From assembly GCA_030629005.1 (NCBI GenBank), contig DAOVPV010000004.1, positions 1-64,000 on the forward strand: a stretch of 64,000 nt of DNA, written 5' to 3'. The translations under genes and the position numbers were made by a program. Of this stretch, positions 27,274 to 35,285 are shown piece by piece. The notes beneath the pieces were generated by a model that was not told the origin of the DNA, ran no database searches, and saw nothing but the letters and a program-made list of their open reading frames with translations. Source of the stretch: a bacterium. GTDB taxonomy: Bacteria > Babelota > Babeliae > Babelales > UASB340. Every line of letters begins with the position of its first letter. Positions within the stretch are counted from its first letter, which is position 1.

Positions 27274-28302
27274 CTAAAACATCATCTTTTGTTCTACAAT
27301 CTTTTCATTCAGAAGCTTTTTTCGCAAATATAGATATTTTTTAGGATTAATCTGTCGACCACGAGTTGTCTTTTGTAAAAGCCCCATACGAATGAGATAC
27401 GGCTCACAGACACCTTCTAAACTATCTCGATCTTCACCTGTCATGGCAGCAAGAGTATCAAGGCCTACGGGGCCACCATCAAAATCTTTTATGATATGCA
27501 TTAAAACTCTACGATCTAACTTATTAAGACCATCTTCATCTATATCCAAAAAGCTTAAGGCTATATCAACTATCTCTTTATTTATTACAGAATAATTTTT
27601 CACCTGAGCAAAATCTCGCACCCTTCTAAAAATTCTTTTTACAATTCTAGGAGTACCCCGAGCACGCTTACCAATTTCTAATGCAGCATCAGATAAAATT
27701 TCAATTCCTAAAAATAGAGCATTTTGTTTCACAATTTCCGCCAAGCTCTGAGCATCATAAAAATCTAATCTTTCTACAATTCCAAAACGAGTTTGTAATG
27801 GACCAGAAATCAAAGATGTCCTTGTTGTCGCCCCAATAAGCGTAAAAGGCTTTAAAGGTAACCTTATAGATTTAGCCCCAGCCCCTTGCCCAATTATCAT
27901 ATCTACAGCAAAGTTCTCCATAGCACTATATAAAATTTCTTCTACATTTTTTGGCAATCTGTGAATTTCGTCTATAAATAAAATTTCTCGTTCTTGTAAG
28001 TTAGATAGAATTGCAACAAGATCACCACTGCGCTCAATAACCGGACCACTTGTAATTCTAAATGAAGCACCAAGTTCTTTTGCAACCACTTTTGCCAAAG
28101 TCGTTTTACCTAGCCCCGGAGGACCAAAGAATAAGATATGATCTAAATGTTCTTTACGTAAATTACAAGCTTGAACATAAATTTTTAACTTAGATTTAAT
28201 TTCACCTTGCCCCAGATAATTATCAAATGAAGTGGGCTCAAAAGTTAAAACTCTATCTTCTTGCATTTCTTGTAAATTTAATAATTCTATAGGAGATTCC
28301 AT
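27274..28302 (-). CDS. ruvB: Holliday junction branch migration ATPase RuvB
   Basis: RuvB is the hexameric motor that works with RuvA and RuvC at Holliday junctions. The 342-residue length is typical. Walker A (GPPGLGKT) is at about residues 60-67, Walker B (LFIDEIHR) at about 108-115, and the sensor region GATTRTSLISGPLQTRFGI at about 157-175. The arginine-finger region and RGTPRIVKRIFRRVRDF follow. The C-terminal winged helix (GLDTLAAMTGEDRDSLE, then YLIRMGLLQKTTRGR) is complete. No clear Shine-Dalgarno sequence precedes ATG 28302. ruvA and ruvC are not adjacent. Confidence 0.95.
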   Translation of the reverse strand: MESPIELLNLQEMQEDRVLTFEPTSFDNYLGQGEIKSKLKIYVQACNLRKEHLDHILFFGPPGLGKTTLAKVVAKELGASFRITSGPVIERSGDLVAILSNLQEREILFIDEIHRLPKNVEEILYSAMENFAVDMIIGQGAGAKSIRLPLKPFTLIGATTRTSLISGPLQTRFGIVERLDFYDAQSLAEIVKQNALFLGIEILSDAALEIGKRARGTPRIVKRIFRRVRDFAQVKNYSVINKEIVDIALSFLDIDEDGLNKLDRRVLMHIIKDFDGGPVGLDTLAAMTGEDRDSLEGVCEPYLIRMGLLQKTTRGRQINPKKYLYLRKKLLNEKIVEQKMMF

Positions 28303-28450
28303 AAAGGCATTCTAAATTTAAAAATTATACTCTCTTCTTATTATTAAATTATTATAAACACATAATAATACAAAACAACTAAATAAATTCATTTCTCCAA
28401 TGTACCTTGAACCCAAGCAACTCCATTTATATTAAGTCTAGAACTAATTA

Positions 28451-29830
28451 TTAATCAAGTAACATCTCAGTGCCAGCAGTATTTATAACTTTATTTCTTA
28501 TATAACCTTTTGTTTTTGCATAAGTATCTTTAATTCTCTCTTTTTTTTCAGCTATGATTCTTTTTATTTCTTTATCTGTTAAATTATTGCTAATTTCTAC
28601 GACAAGATCTCGAATGTCACTTTCATCATAGTGATATTTCTCTACATTTATTGCACCAGATTTATTTAATGATTTTTTACTTCGATTGCTTAGGTTTATT
28701 GCATCTTCAAAATTTGAATCTATTGCTGTTGTTTTATAAATAGTCGAGCCTTTAAAGTTACAACCTTCAAAAATTGAATTATTTATATTTATATTTATTA
28801 AGTTACAATCAATAAATTTAGATTCTGAAAAATCAATGTCAGACATCTTTACAAAATAAAAACTACATCTATAAAAAATTGATTTTGCTAGATCTAAATT
28901 AGAAAGATCTGTTTCACGAAAACAACAGTTATTAAATTTAATTATGCCATTTGACTTTGATACGTTTTTAAACTTTGTTTTTCTAAAATTGCAATTATTA
29001 AAAACTATTTTCGAAAGATCTAAATTGCTTAATGTTGCATAACTTAAGTTACAGTTTTTAAACAATAAAACAGTCCCTTCGATCGTGGAATCTTCTAAAT
29101 CTATATTCTGCAAATTACAATCTATAAATTTGGTTTTACCTAATTGAACTTTCTGTAAATTTGAATTTGATAAATTACATTTGCGAAAAGTTGTATTTTC
29201 CAAATTTGCAAAATTCAAGCGGCAACTTTTCAAATTACAGTCATCAAATGACACCCTTTCCTGACGATTTTTGTTATTTAATTTTATCAAGCTAGAATTA
29301 TTAAAATTACATCTAGCAAAAGATGTTTTATTCAATTTAACTTTTTGTAAATTTGAATTTGATAAATTACATTTGCGAAAAGTTGTATTTTCCAAATTTG
29401 CAAAATTCAAGCGGCAACTTTTCAAATTACAGTCATCAAATGATACCCTTTCCTGACGATTTTTGTTATTTAATTTTATCAAGCTAGAATTATTAAAATT
29501 ACACCTAGCAAAAGATATTTTATCTAATTGCGCTTTTGTTAAGTTTGAACCTCTAAAATTCACCCAATAAAAAAACGAGTCAAAAATAAAAGATCTTTCT
29601 AATTGCGTCGATATAAAATTTGATTTGTATATTTGTTTACCAACAATATTTATTCCATTTAAATTTTCACCACTAACATCTTTATTTAGTTTTGTTGAAA
29701 AAAATGAAGTTAAAGAGGAAACATCTTTTCTTTTTTGCTCAAGGAAATCTCTTTGTTTTTTTGAACATTTTAAATATTGAATTGATAATGCTGAAAAAAT
29801 AATAAAAAAAAGAGCAACTTTGTTTTTCAT
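28451..29830 (-). CDS. Exported pentapeptide-repeat protein with recent internal duplication
   Basis: The 459-residue protein has GAGGAT before ATG 29830 and a hydrophobic N-terminus (VALFFIIFSALSI) that acts as signal or anchor. From about residue 85 to 370 it consists of pentapeptide-like repeats (F.KCNLSNSNL, FDDCNL, FANLENT) that fold as a right-handed quadrilateral beta-helix. Many repeats carry Cys in the stack. Two adjacent blocks of exactly 64 residues, each starting FARCNFNNSSLIKLNNKNRQ, are almost identical and mark a recent tandem duplication. The C-terminal about 80 residues are charged and helical (IKRIIAEKKERIKDTYAKTK). Secreted or periplasmic location is inferred; no gyrase-protection context is present beyond the repeat type. 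Confidence 0.8.
   Translation of the reverse strand: MKNKVALFFIIFSALSIQYLKCSKKQRDFLEQKRKDVSSLTSFFSTKLNKDVSGENLNGINIVGKQIYKSNFISTQLERSFIFDSFFYWVNFRGSNLTKAQLDKISFARCNFNNSSLIKLNNKNRQERVSFDDCNLKSCRLNFANLENTTFRKCNLSNSNLQKVKLNKTSFARCNFNNSSLIKLNNKNRQERVSFDDCNLKSCRLNFANLENTTFRKCNLSNSNLQKVQLGKTKFIDCNLQNIDLEDSTIEGTVLLFKNCNLSYATLSNLDLSKIVFNNCNFRKTKFKNVSKSNGIIKFNNCCFRETDLSNLDLAKSIFYRCSFYFVKMSDIDFSESKFIDCNLINININNSIFEGCNFKGSTIYKTTAIDSNFEDAINLSNRSKKSLNKSGAINVEKYHYDESDIRDLVVEISNNLTDKEIKRIIAEKKERIKDTYAKTKGYIRNKVINTAGTEMLLD
29152..29517 (-). repeat. 192-bp tandem duplication within the pentapeptide gene
   Basis: The segment containing TTGAATTTGATAAATTAC at 29161 recurs at 29353, a period of 192 nt (64 codons). 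The two copies differ at only a few bases over about 170 nt, including ACACCC against ATACCC. Confidence 0.85.
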
Positions 29831-30049
29831 ACTTATCCTCGATAAATGTTTTTCCGAATTTTGATTATTTATTTATATTAACGCCAGATCCAAGATTTTA
29901 TTCTATTTTATGAAAAGATCAAAGGGGTGTGTGCCGACTCAAATATAGCCTCTTCAGTCCCATTTTTTATAATGCGAAATTAGCATAAATGCTATAAATC
30001 CTAATGTAGTCAAAATTCACTTTAGAAATTTAATCACCTAACTTCTTTT

Positions 30050-30733
30050 TTAATATTGAAAACCAAAAAGATTTGTCCACAGTTTTTGATCCATATTTAA
30101 TATCTCCTCGGCAGACAAACTTCTATCTACCGCCCATAAGTTTTTCCACGCGTCAGTTATTACACTTTTAATTAATTCGACATACTGACTTCTACTTACT
30201 GCTAACAAGCTTTTCCATGCGCCAATTATTGTGCCTTTAACTAACCCAGCACTTGTATTAATTACAACATCAACTGCACCTTCACTAGCTTTTTCTCCTA
30301 AATGATTAAATAGGCCTGGAAAAAAGTCCGGGTTAATATATTTTCCATATATAGAAACAATTGGACCAATAGTTAAAATAAGCCCTAACAAAAATTTCTT
30401 AGATGCTATCTTGTCAGCTACGCTTAAAAGAAATGAAAAACTATCTGTAACTCTTCTTAGAACTACTAAAAACACTGACTGATTAACAGCTTTTTCTTCT
30501 TTTGTTTTGCTGCTATTTACATATTGTTTAGCAATTTTAAGTTCTTCTATTAAAAAATTCAAAGAATCTAGTGTTTCTTGCATTGTTTGGGTGTTTATTT
30601 CAACCATTTTATCTGCATTAGACATTTTTTCTTCTAAAATATTAATTCGAGGAATTGCTTCATACATACAGCCTGTGGAACCAATTGTAAATAAAGACAA
30701 CGTAAAACCTAAAATTAGTTCTTTTAAATTCAT
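30050..30733 (-). CDS. Putative lipoprotein of unknown function
   Basis: The 227-residue product starts at ATG 30733 with GGAGG seven bases upstream. The N-terminus (LILGFTLSLFTIGSTGC) resembles a lipoprotein signal with Cys22, although Ser at -3 is not ideal for the lipobox. A coiled-coil stretch (residues 30-75, MQETLDSLNFLIEELK) follows, then a hydrophobic segment (FLLGLILTIGPIVSIYG). Near the end two similar units contain AWKSLLAVSRS and AWKNLWAVDRS. I do not recognise the family. It may be anchored in the inner or outer membrane facing the periplasm. Confidence 0.65.
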   Translation of the reverse strand: MNLKELILGFTLSLFTIGSTGCMYEAIPRINILEEKMSNADKMVEINTQTMQETLDSLNFLIEELKIAKQYVNSSKTKEEKAVNQSVFLVVLRRVTDSFSFLLSVADKIASKKFLLGLILTIGPIVSIYGKYINPDFFPGLFNHLGEKASEGAVDVVINTSAGLVKGTIIGAWKSLLAVSRSQYVELIKSVITDAWKNLWAVDRSLSAEEILNMDQKLWTNLFGFQY

Positions 30734-30879
30734 GATAAACCTCCATTTGAACCTTCATTTATATGCTTTTATAACCTTATTTTTATTATACAGGTATAAA
30801 TAAAAACATTCAAAAGGTGTTTTTCGCCCCAAAAGTTACTATTTGTAATCTAATGGTTTTGAAAAATCACTATCACAAT

Positions 30880-30919
30880 AAAAGTATTATTTCCCGTCAT
30901 GACTGGAAATAATACTTTT
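30880..30919 (-). terminator. Terminator at the 3' end of the small membrane-protein gene
   Basis: Thirteen paired bases (AAAAGTATTATTT with its complement) plus two C-G pairs form a stem that overlaps the last codons of the 46-residue gene. On the minus strand the stem runs into ACTTTTATTG. Confidence 0.6.
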
Positions 30920-31027
30920 TAACTTATTAACCTCATCAATAATCTCATTAATCTTACTCCTCAACTTGGCAACTGAAATAAAAAGTATAATAACTAAAAC
31001 AAAAAGAAATGCTATTTCATTTTTCAT
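30887..31027 (-). CDS. Small single-pass membrane protein (46 residues)
   Basis: ATG 31027 has GGAG five bases upstream (GGAGAATTA) and opens a 46-codon frame ending inside a terminator hairpin. Residues 5-19 (IAFLFVLVIILFISV) form one transmembrane helix. The rest is a short amphipathic coiled-coil (KLRSKINEIIDEVNKLKSII) and a polar end. The layout, with its own binding site and terminator, supports a real gene. It is the only gene in the stretch between the putative lipoprotein and trpS. The topology resembles small FtsB/FtsL-like or phage-holin-like helpers, but there is no motif to choose between them. Confidence 0.6.
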   Translation of the reverse strand: MKNEIAFLFVLVIILFISVAKLRSKINEIIDEVNKLKSIISSHDGK

Positions 31028-31173
31028 TAATTCTCCTGTAAATTTATTGACAGAATATTAAATAAATCAAATAAAATTCAATTTTTTATTATTTCAATCT
31101 ATAATTTTATAAACTATAAAAACTAAACGTGTTAACAAACGAATGATTTTAGAAAAAAAAGGAAATTTAAATC

Positions 31174-32175
31174 ATGCAAAAAAAAATAATTCTTACCGGA
31201 GACCGGCCTACCGGTAAATTGCACTTAGGACACTATGTGGGTTCGTTACAAAATAGAGTAAAACTACAAAACGAATATGAACAATTTATCTTAATTGCAG
31301 ATCTACAAGCCTTAACTGACAATGCTGAAAATCCAGAAATTCTAAGTAAAAATATCATAGAAATTTCTCTAGATTATTTAGCAGTAGGAATAGATCCAAC
31401 AATAAGTACAATATTTTTGCAATCACAAATTAGAGAACTTACAGAACTTACATTTTATTTTTTAAATTTAGTAACCGTGCCAAGACTACAAAGAAATCCA
31501 ACAGTCAAAACAGAAATAAAACAAAAAAACTTTGGCACAAGCATTCCTGTTGGATTTTTTGTCTATCCTATAAGTCAAGCCGCAGACATAACTCTTTTTA
31601 AGGCGAACTTAGTTCCAGTTGGAGCAGACCAGCTACCAATGATAGAACAATCAAACGAGATTGTAAGAAAGTTTAACAAAATTTATAAACCTGTTTTCGT
31701 AGAAGCTCAAGCCCTAGTACCTAAAAATGCTGGTAGATTACCAGGAATAGATGGACAAGCCAAAATGAGTAAATCTTTAGGAAATGCAATATACCTTTCT
31801 GACGATGCAGATACTTTGCAGAAAAAAATTATGAGCATGTTTACAGATCCAAATCACTTACGAATAGAAGATCCTGGAAAAATAGAGGGTAACACCGTCT
31901 TTACATATTTAGATTACTTCGCAACAGACAAAAAGATAATTACAGAAATGAAAGAACATTACCAAAAAGGTGGACTTGGCGATGTCAAGGTAAAAAAATA
32001 CTTAAATGAAATTTTACAGGAAACACTAAAACCAATTAGAACAAAGCGCGAAGAATATGCAAAAGATATTTCCTTTGTAAAAAACATAATAAAAGCAGGA
32101 ACAGAAAAAGCACAAGAACGTGCGAATAAAACGATGCAAGAAGTTCGAGAGGCAATGAAACTTAATTATTTTTAA
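31174..32175 (+). CDS. trpS: Tryptophanyl-tRNA synthetase
   Basis: This class I enzyme charges tRNA-Trp. The 333-residue length is typical of bacterial TrpRS. The HIGH-type motif is in [13 protein letters not shown] (about residues 13-25) and the KMSKS loop in KMSKSLGN (about residue 200). [11 protein letters not shown] and [12 protein letters not shown] form the Trp-binding region. AAAGGAAA precedes ATG 31174. tRNA-Lys begins 41 bp after the stop on the same strand and may be read through. No T-box-like leader is visible upstream. Confidence 0.95.
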   Translation: MQKKIILTGDRPTGKLHLGHYVGSLQNRVKLQNEYEQFILIADLQALTDNAENPEILSKNIIEISLDYLAVGIDPTISTIFLQSQIRELTELTFYFLNLVTVPRLQRNPTVKTEIKQKNFGTSIPVGFFVYPISQAADITLFKANLVPVGADQLPMIEQSNEIVRKFNKIYKPVFVEAQALVPKNAGRLPGIDGQAKMSKSLGNAIYLSDDADTLQKKIMSMFTDPNHLRIEDPGKIEGNTVFTYLDYFATDKKIITEMKEHYQKGGLGDVKVKKYLNEILQETLKPIRTKREEYAKDISFVKNIIKAGTEKAQERANKTMQEVREAMKLNYF

Positions 32176-32216
32176 CTCTTTTATTTATTAAAACTTTTGG
32201 TAATATATTACTATAT

Positions 32217-32292
32217 GGGTTGCTAGCTCAATTGGTAGAGCAACAGACTCTTAATCTGCAGGTTCAGGGTTCGAGTCCCTGGCGACCCACCA
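32217..32292 (+). tRNA. tRNA-Lys (anticodon CUU), CCA encoded
   Basis: Acceptor GGGTTGC pairs with GCGACCC; the T-arm is CAGGG-TTCGAGT-CCCTG. The anticodon loop CTCTTAA gives CUU at 34-36. The anticodon stem has one A-C mismatch at its top (27-43). The genomic CCA (32290-32292) is also the first strand of a following hairpin. Confidence 0.93.
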
Positions 32293-32342
32293 CCCTACGC
32301 CCTACGTGGCTTCGGGTGGCAGGCCACCTTTTTAAAGGAATA
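32290..32342 (+). repeat. Family C element after tRNA-Lys
   Basis: CCACCC (32290-32295, including the tRNA CCA) can pair with GGGTGG (32314-32319). GGTGG can instead pair with CCACC (32324-32328), which is followed by TTTTT, as in a terminator. The same three segments follow both tRNA-Leu genes. Confidence 0.7.
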
Positions 32343-32378
32343 ATTTAAAAGTGGCAAAATTAAAATTCTAAAACTCAT

Positions 32379-32465
32379 GCAAGGGTGGCGAAATTGGTAG
32401 ACGCACTGGCCTTAGGAGCCAGCGCTAGAGATAGCATGGGGGTTCGAGTCCCCCCTCTTGCACCA
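32379..32465 (+). tRNA. tRNA-Leu (anticodon UAG), CCA encoded
   Basis: This is a class II tRNA with a long variable arm. Acceptor GCAAGGG pairs with CTCTTGC, with one G-U. The anticodon stem-loop CTGGC-CTTAGGA-GCCAG gives UAG. The T-arm is GGGGG-TTCGAGT-CCCCC. The last 19 bases including CCA recur at 32820-32838. Confidence 0.94.
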
Positions 32466-32526
32466 TCCTACGCTCTTCGCCTATGGCTCGTAGCTACGGA
32501 TGGCAGGCCATCCTTTTAAAGGAATA
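32463..32526 (+). repeat. Family C element after tRNA-Leu(UAG)
   Basis: CCATCC (32463-32468, starting with the tRNA CCA), GGATGG (32498-32503) and CCATCC (32508-32513) give two exclusive stems; TTTTAAAGG follows. The element also contains an inner TACG/CGTA arm. Confidence 0.72.
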
Positions 32527-32538
32527 AAAAATCTTATT

Positions 32539-32778
32539 GTGTATTACGTTTATATCTTAAAATCAATTAATTTCCCTGAAAAAGTTTATGTTGGTTATAC
32601 AAATGATCTTGATAATAGATTATCTGTTCATAATCAAGGAAAATCTAAATATACCAGTAAATATAAACCGTGGATATTACATAGCTATATAACTTTCAAA
32701 GAAAAAGAAAAAGCAATTCATTTCGAAAAATATTTAAAATCTGGATCTGGTAAATCTCTTATTAAAAAGCATTTTTAA
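32539..32778 (+). CDS. GIY-YIG domain nuclease (YhbQ-like)
   Basis: The 79-residue protein starts at GTG 32539 and begins with YYVYILKS, the normal N-terminus of this family; the catalytic YVGYTNDLDNR follows. The conserved KYTSKYKPWIL and EKYLKSGSGK segments are present. The frame can be extended to ATG 32500, which lies in a family C hairpin. No good binding site precedes GTG 32539, and the nearest (AAAGGA) is about 15 bases away. Stand-alone GIY-YIG proteins of this size nick or cut DNA, and their cellular role is poorly known. Its location between two copies of a tRNA-Leu end and several palindromes suggests a link to repeat mobility, which is inference. Confidence 0.85.
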   Translation: MYYVYILKSINFPEKVYVGYTNDLDNRLSVHNQGKSKYTSKYKPWILHSYITFKEKEKAIHFEKYLKSGSGKSLIKKHF

Positions 32779-33053
32779 TTTGTTCGCTTGTCCTCCGTAG
32801 CCACCTGGGCATAGGAGGAAGTCCCCCCTCTTGCACCACCCTACGCCCTACGTGGCTTCGGGTGGCAAGCCATACTACGCTCTACGCCAATGTTGGCTTG
32901 TAGCTTCCAGCCGTCGCTCAAAGAGCTATGGCGGACATGACGGCGGACAAATCGCCTGGCACGGCCATCGCACAACGCATCCTGCGTGTGTCATCCTGAA
33001 CTTGATTCAGGATCCAGTCCTATAATAAATCATATATCACGCAGCAAGCTGCG
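32779..33053. repeat. Composite repeat island without genes
   Basis: In order it holds: a hairpin TCCTCC...GGAGGA (32791-32819); the second tRNA-Leu end (32820-32838); a family C copy (CCACCC / GGGTGG, 32836-32873); GC-rich inverted segments around GCCGTCGCTC and GGCGGAC; and a family A palindrome (about 32993-33013) followed by ATATATCACGCAGCAAGCTG. From 33054 to 33246 I see only AT-rich sequence leading to the trigger factor gene. Confidence 0.65.
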
Positions 33054-33246
33054 GGAAATTTAATCCTAAGAGATTAAATTTCACCAACAACTATTTCTCA
33101 TTATATTTACCGAAAAAACTCGTTTCTTAAAAACAAGATCGGCGGTCATATTTCTACAAATAATCCTAAATTCTTGACCATTGTTTTATCTTAATTAATT
33201 ATCATGTAATATAATCTAAAAGAAGAAGTTTTAAAGGGAGATAGTT

Positions 33247-34557
33247 ATGATAGATTATATCAAAAAAAAGGATAGATTAAGCCTACATCTTAAACAAATA
33301 TCAACAAACATCTGGCAAGCAGAAGTTGCAGTTGAAGCATCACTAATTAATTCTATTTATAAACAAACATTAAAAGCATTCCAACGAGATACAATACTTC
33401 CCGGCTTCAAAAAAGAAACGATCCCTTTAAGTTATCTAGAAGAAAATTATAAAAGCTCTGTAACAAACAATATAAAAAATTACTTATTTAAACACTTTAT
33501 TTTAGATTTCTTAATGGATGAAATACGTAATGAAAAAATAACATTAACAAACTATCCAAGACTTACAAATGCATTTATAGAAAAAAACAAAGAGGCAACA
33601 TTTACTTTTGACATATCTGTAGCAACTCCATTGTTATTAAAAGAGTGGAAATATTTTATATTCAGAGCACCAAAAAGAAAACGTTATAAAGACTTAGACA
33701 AACAGGTTTGTATATTCTTAAAAAAAGAACTTACTATATTTAAAAAAAGAAATCAAAATGAAATAGAAGAAGGTGATTGGATCTTTTTTCACTGTGAATT
33801 AGTAGACAACTCCGATCAACTGATAACAAATTTAAACAAAAGTAGCTTTTGGATAAAAATTAATAATAAATATGTAAAAAAACCCTTCCAAGAATCATTA
33901 CTGGGTAAAAAAACTGGAGATACGTTTATAACAAATAAACTCTATTGGCAAAATGAATTTTGTCCCGACGAAGAATCCAACCGTTACTCATATAAAATAA
34001 CAATTAAAAAAATAGCCAAAGGAAATAATTTCTATCTAGAATCATTTAGATCTGCATTTAAATTAAAAAGCAAAACAGAAGTTCACAACAAACTTATAGA
34101 AGTATTTTCATTCAGAAATGATACATCACAAAGAAAAGCAATAATTGAGGAAGTATTTCACCTCCTACTATCAAAACACAGATTTGAAATTCCCAAACAC
34201 TTTAGCGTACGAAGACAAGAAGAAATTATTTCGTATCTAAAAAAAAGACCCGATTACAATGTTTACAAACAAAATGAAGATTTTGCACAACAAATTTCCA
34301 TGTTGGCAGAAAAACAACTCAAAGAAGAAATTCTAATAGATCAGTTAGCATATAAAGAAAATATATCCGTAAGCTCCGAAGATCTTAAAAACTACCTATA
34401 TTTCTTTAACAACAATAGACTAAAAGAATTCATATACTTTAAGCCAATAATCGAAAAAATAGAAGAATCTGACTTCCCATTACAAACAGGAATGCTCAAA
34501 CAATATGCACTCAGAGAAAAAGCATTAAACGAAATTATATATGAATTGACACGATAA
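33247..34557 (+). CDS. tig: Divergent trigger factor
   Basis: The 436-residue length and domain order fit trigger factor, the ribosome-bound chaperone. The N-terminal ribosome-binding domain ends in LPGFKKETIPLSYLEENYKSS, the counterpart of the F-x-G-F-R-x-x-x-x-P signature. The middle part (residues of about 165-255), at the place of the FKBP-like domain, has GDWIFFHCELVDNSD and QESLLGKKTGDTF. The C-terminal arm has the HRFEIPKHFSVRRQEEI segment typical of the chaperone body. Sequence similarity to model trigger factors is low, and prolyl-isomerase residues are not obvious. AAAGGGAGA precedes ATG 33247. It stands 180 bp before rpmH; clpP, clpX and other usual neighbours are absent. Confidence 0.78.
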   Translation: MIDYIKKKDRLSLHLKQISTNIWQAEVAVEASLINSIYKQTLKAFQRDTILPGFKKETIPLSYLEENYKSSVTNNIKNYLFKHFILDFLMDEIRNEKITLTNYPRLTNAFIEKNKEATFTFDISVATPLLLKEWKYFIFRAPKRKRYKDLDKQVCIFLKKELTIFKKRNQNEIEEGDWIFFHCELVDNSDQLITNLNKSSFWIKINNKYVKKPFQESLLGKKTGDTFITNKLYWQNEFCPDEESNRYSYKITIKKIAKGNNFYLESFRSAFKLKSKTEVHNKLIEVFSFRNDTSQRKAIIEEVFHLLLSKHRFEIPKHFSVRRQEEIISYLKKRPDYNVYKQNEDFAQQISMLAEKQLKEEILIDQLAYKENISVSSEDLKNYLYFFNNNRLKEFIYFKPIIEKIEESDFPLQTGMLKQYALREKALNEIIYELTR

Positions 34558-34608
34558 AGAATAGAAGCCTTTACAATGTTTTCTATGTGAAATGTTTTTA
34601 TTATATGA

Positions 34609-34635
34609 TCGGAAGAAACATTTAATATTGTTGTC
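34609..34635 (+). repeat. Palindromic repeat family B, copy 2 (short form)
   Basis: TCGGAAGAAACATTTAATAT carries both ends of family B but lacks the central CACACGAGTGTG palindrome. It lies just upstream of the rpmH promoter. Confidence 0.6.
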
Positions 34636-34658
34636 TTATAATAATTTTTAGCTATAAT
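34631..34658 (+). promoter_or_regulatory. Putative sigma70-type promoter of rpmH
   Basis: TTGTCT (34631-34636) and TATAAT (34653-34658) are spaced by 16 bases, about 80 bp before the rpmH start. Confidence 0.5.
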
Positions 34659-34737
34659 TATAACCTATCATGTACACAATCTGTTTATAGAAACACATAT
34701 AAGCATATAAATTTCAAGATTTTACGGGAGCTAAAAA

Positions 34738-34872
34738 ATGTCCATTACGTACAAACCAAGCAGAATTAAAAGAAAAAGAAAACACGGTTTTAGATCAAGA
34801 ATGAGCACCCGTTGGGGAAGAAAATTGCTCAACAGAAGAAGAGCCAAAGGTCGTAAAAGACTTGCTGTTTAA
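34738..34872 (+). CDS. rpmH: Ribosomal protein bL34
   Basis: The 44-residue, highly basic protein begins [19 protein letters not shown] and ends [12 protein letters not shown], the standard bL34 pattern of the large ribosomal subunit. GGGAG stands seven bases before ATG 34738. The N-terminal TYKPS replaces the common TFQPS/TYQPS. It is followed by a terminator and then rnpA, the usual bacterial order. dnaA, often upstream, is replaced here by the trigger factor gene. Confidence 0.96.
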   Translation: MSITYKPSRIKRKRKHGFRSRMSTRWGRKLLNRRRAKGRKRLAV

Positions 34873-34879
34873 AAGTTAG

Positions 34880-34910
34880 GACCGAAGAAATCTTCGGTCT
34901 TTTTTATTTT
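34880..34910 (+). terminator. Terminator or attenuator between rpmH and rnpA
   Basis: The nine-base stem GACCGAAGA/TCTTCGGTC is followed by CTTTTTTATTTT. A hairpin between rpmH and rnpA would keep rnpA expression well below rpmH. Confidence 0.85.
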
Positions 34911-34919
34911 AATGAAAAA

Positions 34920-35282
34920 ATGAAAAAAAATATAAAATCTACAAAAAATTTATTTAGCTTCGAAAAAAAAGAAATCGATCTAACATTCGAAGCAGCACAA
35001 CCAAAAGCTTCCATATCGGGCCTAAAGCTTTTACAAAGTCCAATAAAAAAATCGGAAGAACCGTTTAATAGTACTGATCCGAAATTTGGAAAGCTTTTAA
35101 TAATCACATCTAGAAAAACAGGCAAGGCTTGCAAACGAAATAAAATACGCAGACAACTAAAATCTATATTCTACGAAAACAAACTATTTGAAAAACCAGT
35201 AAATTCTATAATTCTTGTTTACAAGCAAGCCTTAGATTTAAAGTTTGATCAACTAAAAGAATTCTTACTAAAAAATATTTAA
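34920..35282 (+). CDS. rnpA: Ribonuclease P protein component
   Basis: The 120-residue basic protein binds the RNase P RNA in tRNA 5' maturation. The signature SRKTGKACKRNKIRRQLK is clear at about residues 61-78, within the usual beta-alpha fold (KLLIITSRK before it, IILVYKQ after it). ATG 34920 follows the rpmH terminator directly with no strong binding site, so initiation may be weak. The N-terminal 40 residues replace the typical RLKRxxDF segment with a divergent Lys-rich sequence. yidD begins 3 bp after the stop. Confidence 0.9.
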   Translation: MKKNIKSTKNLFSFEKKEIDLTFEAAQPKASISGLKLLQSPIKKSEEPFNSTDPKFGKLLIITSRKTGKACKRNKIRRQLKSIFYENKLFEKPVNSIILVYKQALDLKFDQLKEFLLKNI

Positions 35283-35285
35283 AAC

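Larger units (their letters stand above)
32447..32838 (+). mobile_element. Possible small element inserted at the tRNA-Leu 3' end
   Basis: AGTCCCCCCTCTTGCACCA occurs at 32447-32465, as the true tRNA-Leu end, and again at 32820-32838. The two copies bracket a GIY-YIG nuclease gene and hairpin repeats. A further CCTACGC follows both copies. Integration into a tRNA 3' end with duplication of that end is the simplest reading; a local duplication of the tRNA end with its repeat is the alternative. No integrase or transposase is present. Confidence 0.5.

Noticed and set aside
32831-33025. A 64-codon plus-strand frame in the repeat island.
   Set aside because: It runs through family C and A palindromes only, has no binding site and no protein-like composition.
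34558-34737. Replication origin upstream of rpmH.
   Set aside because: No cluster of DnaA boxes (TTATCCACA-like) and no dnaA gene are visible; only a promoter and a short family B copy.
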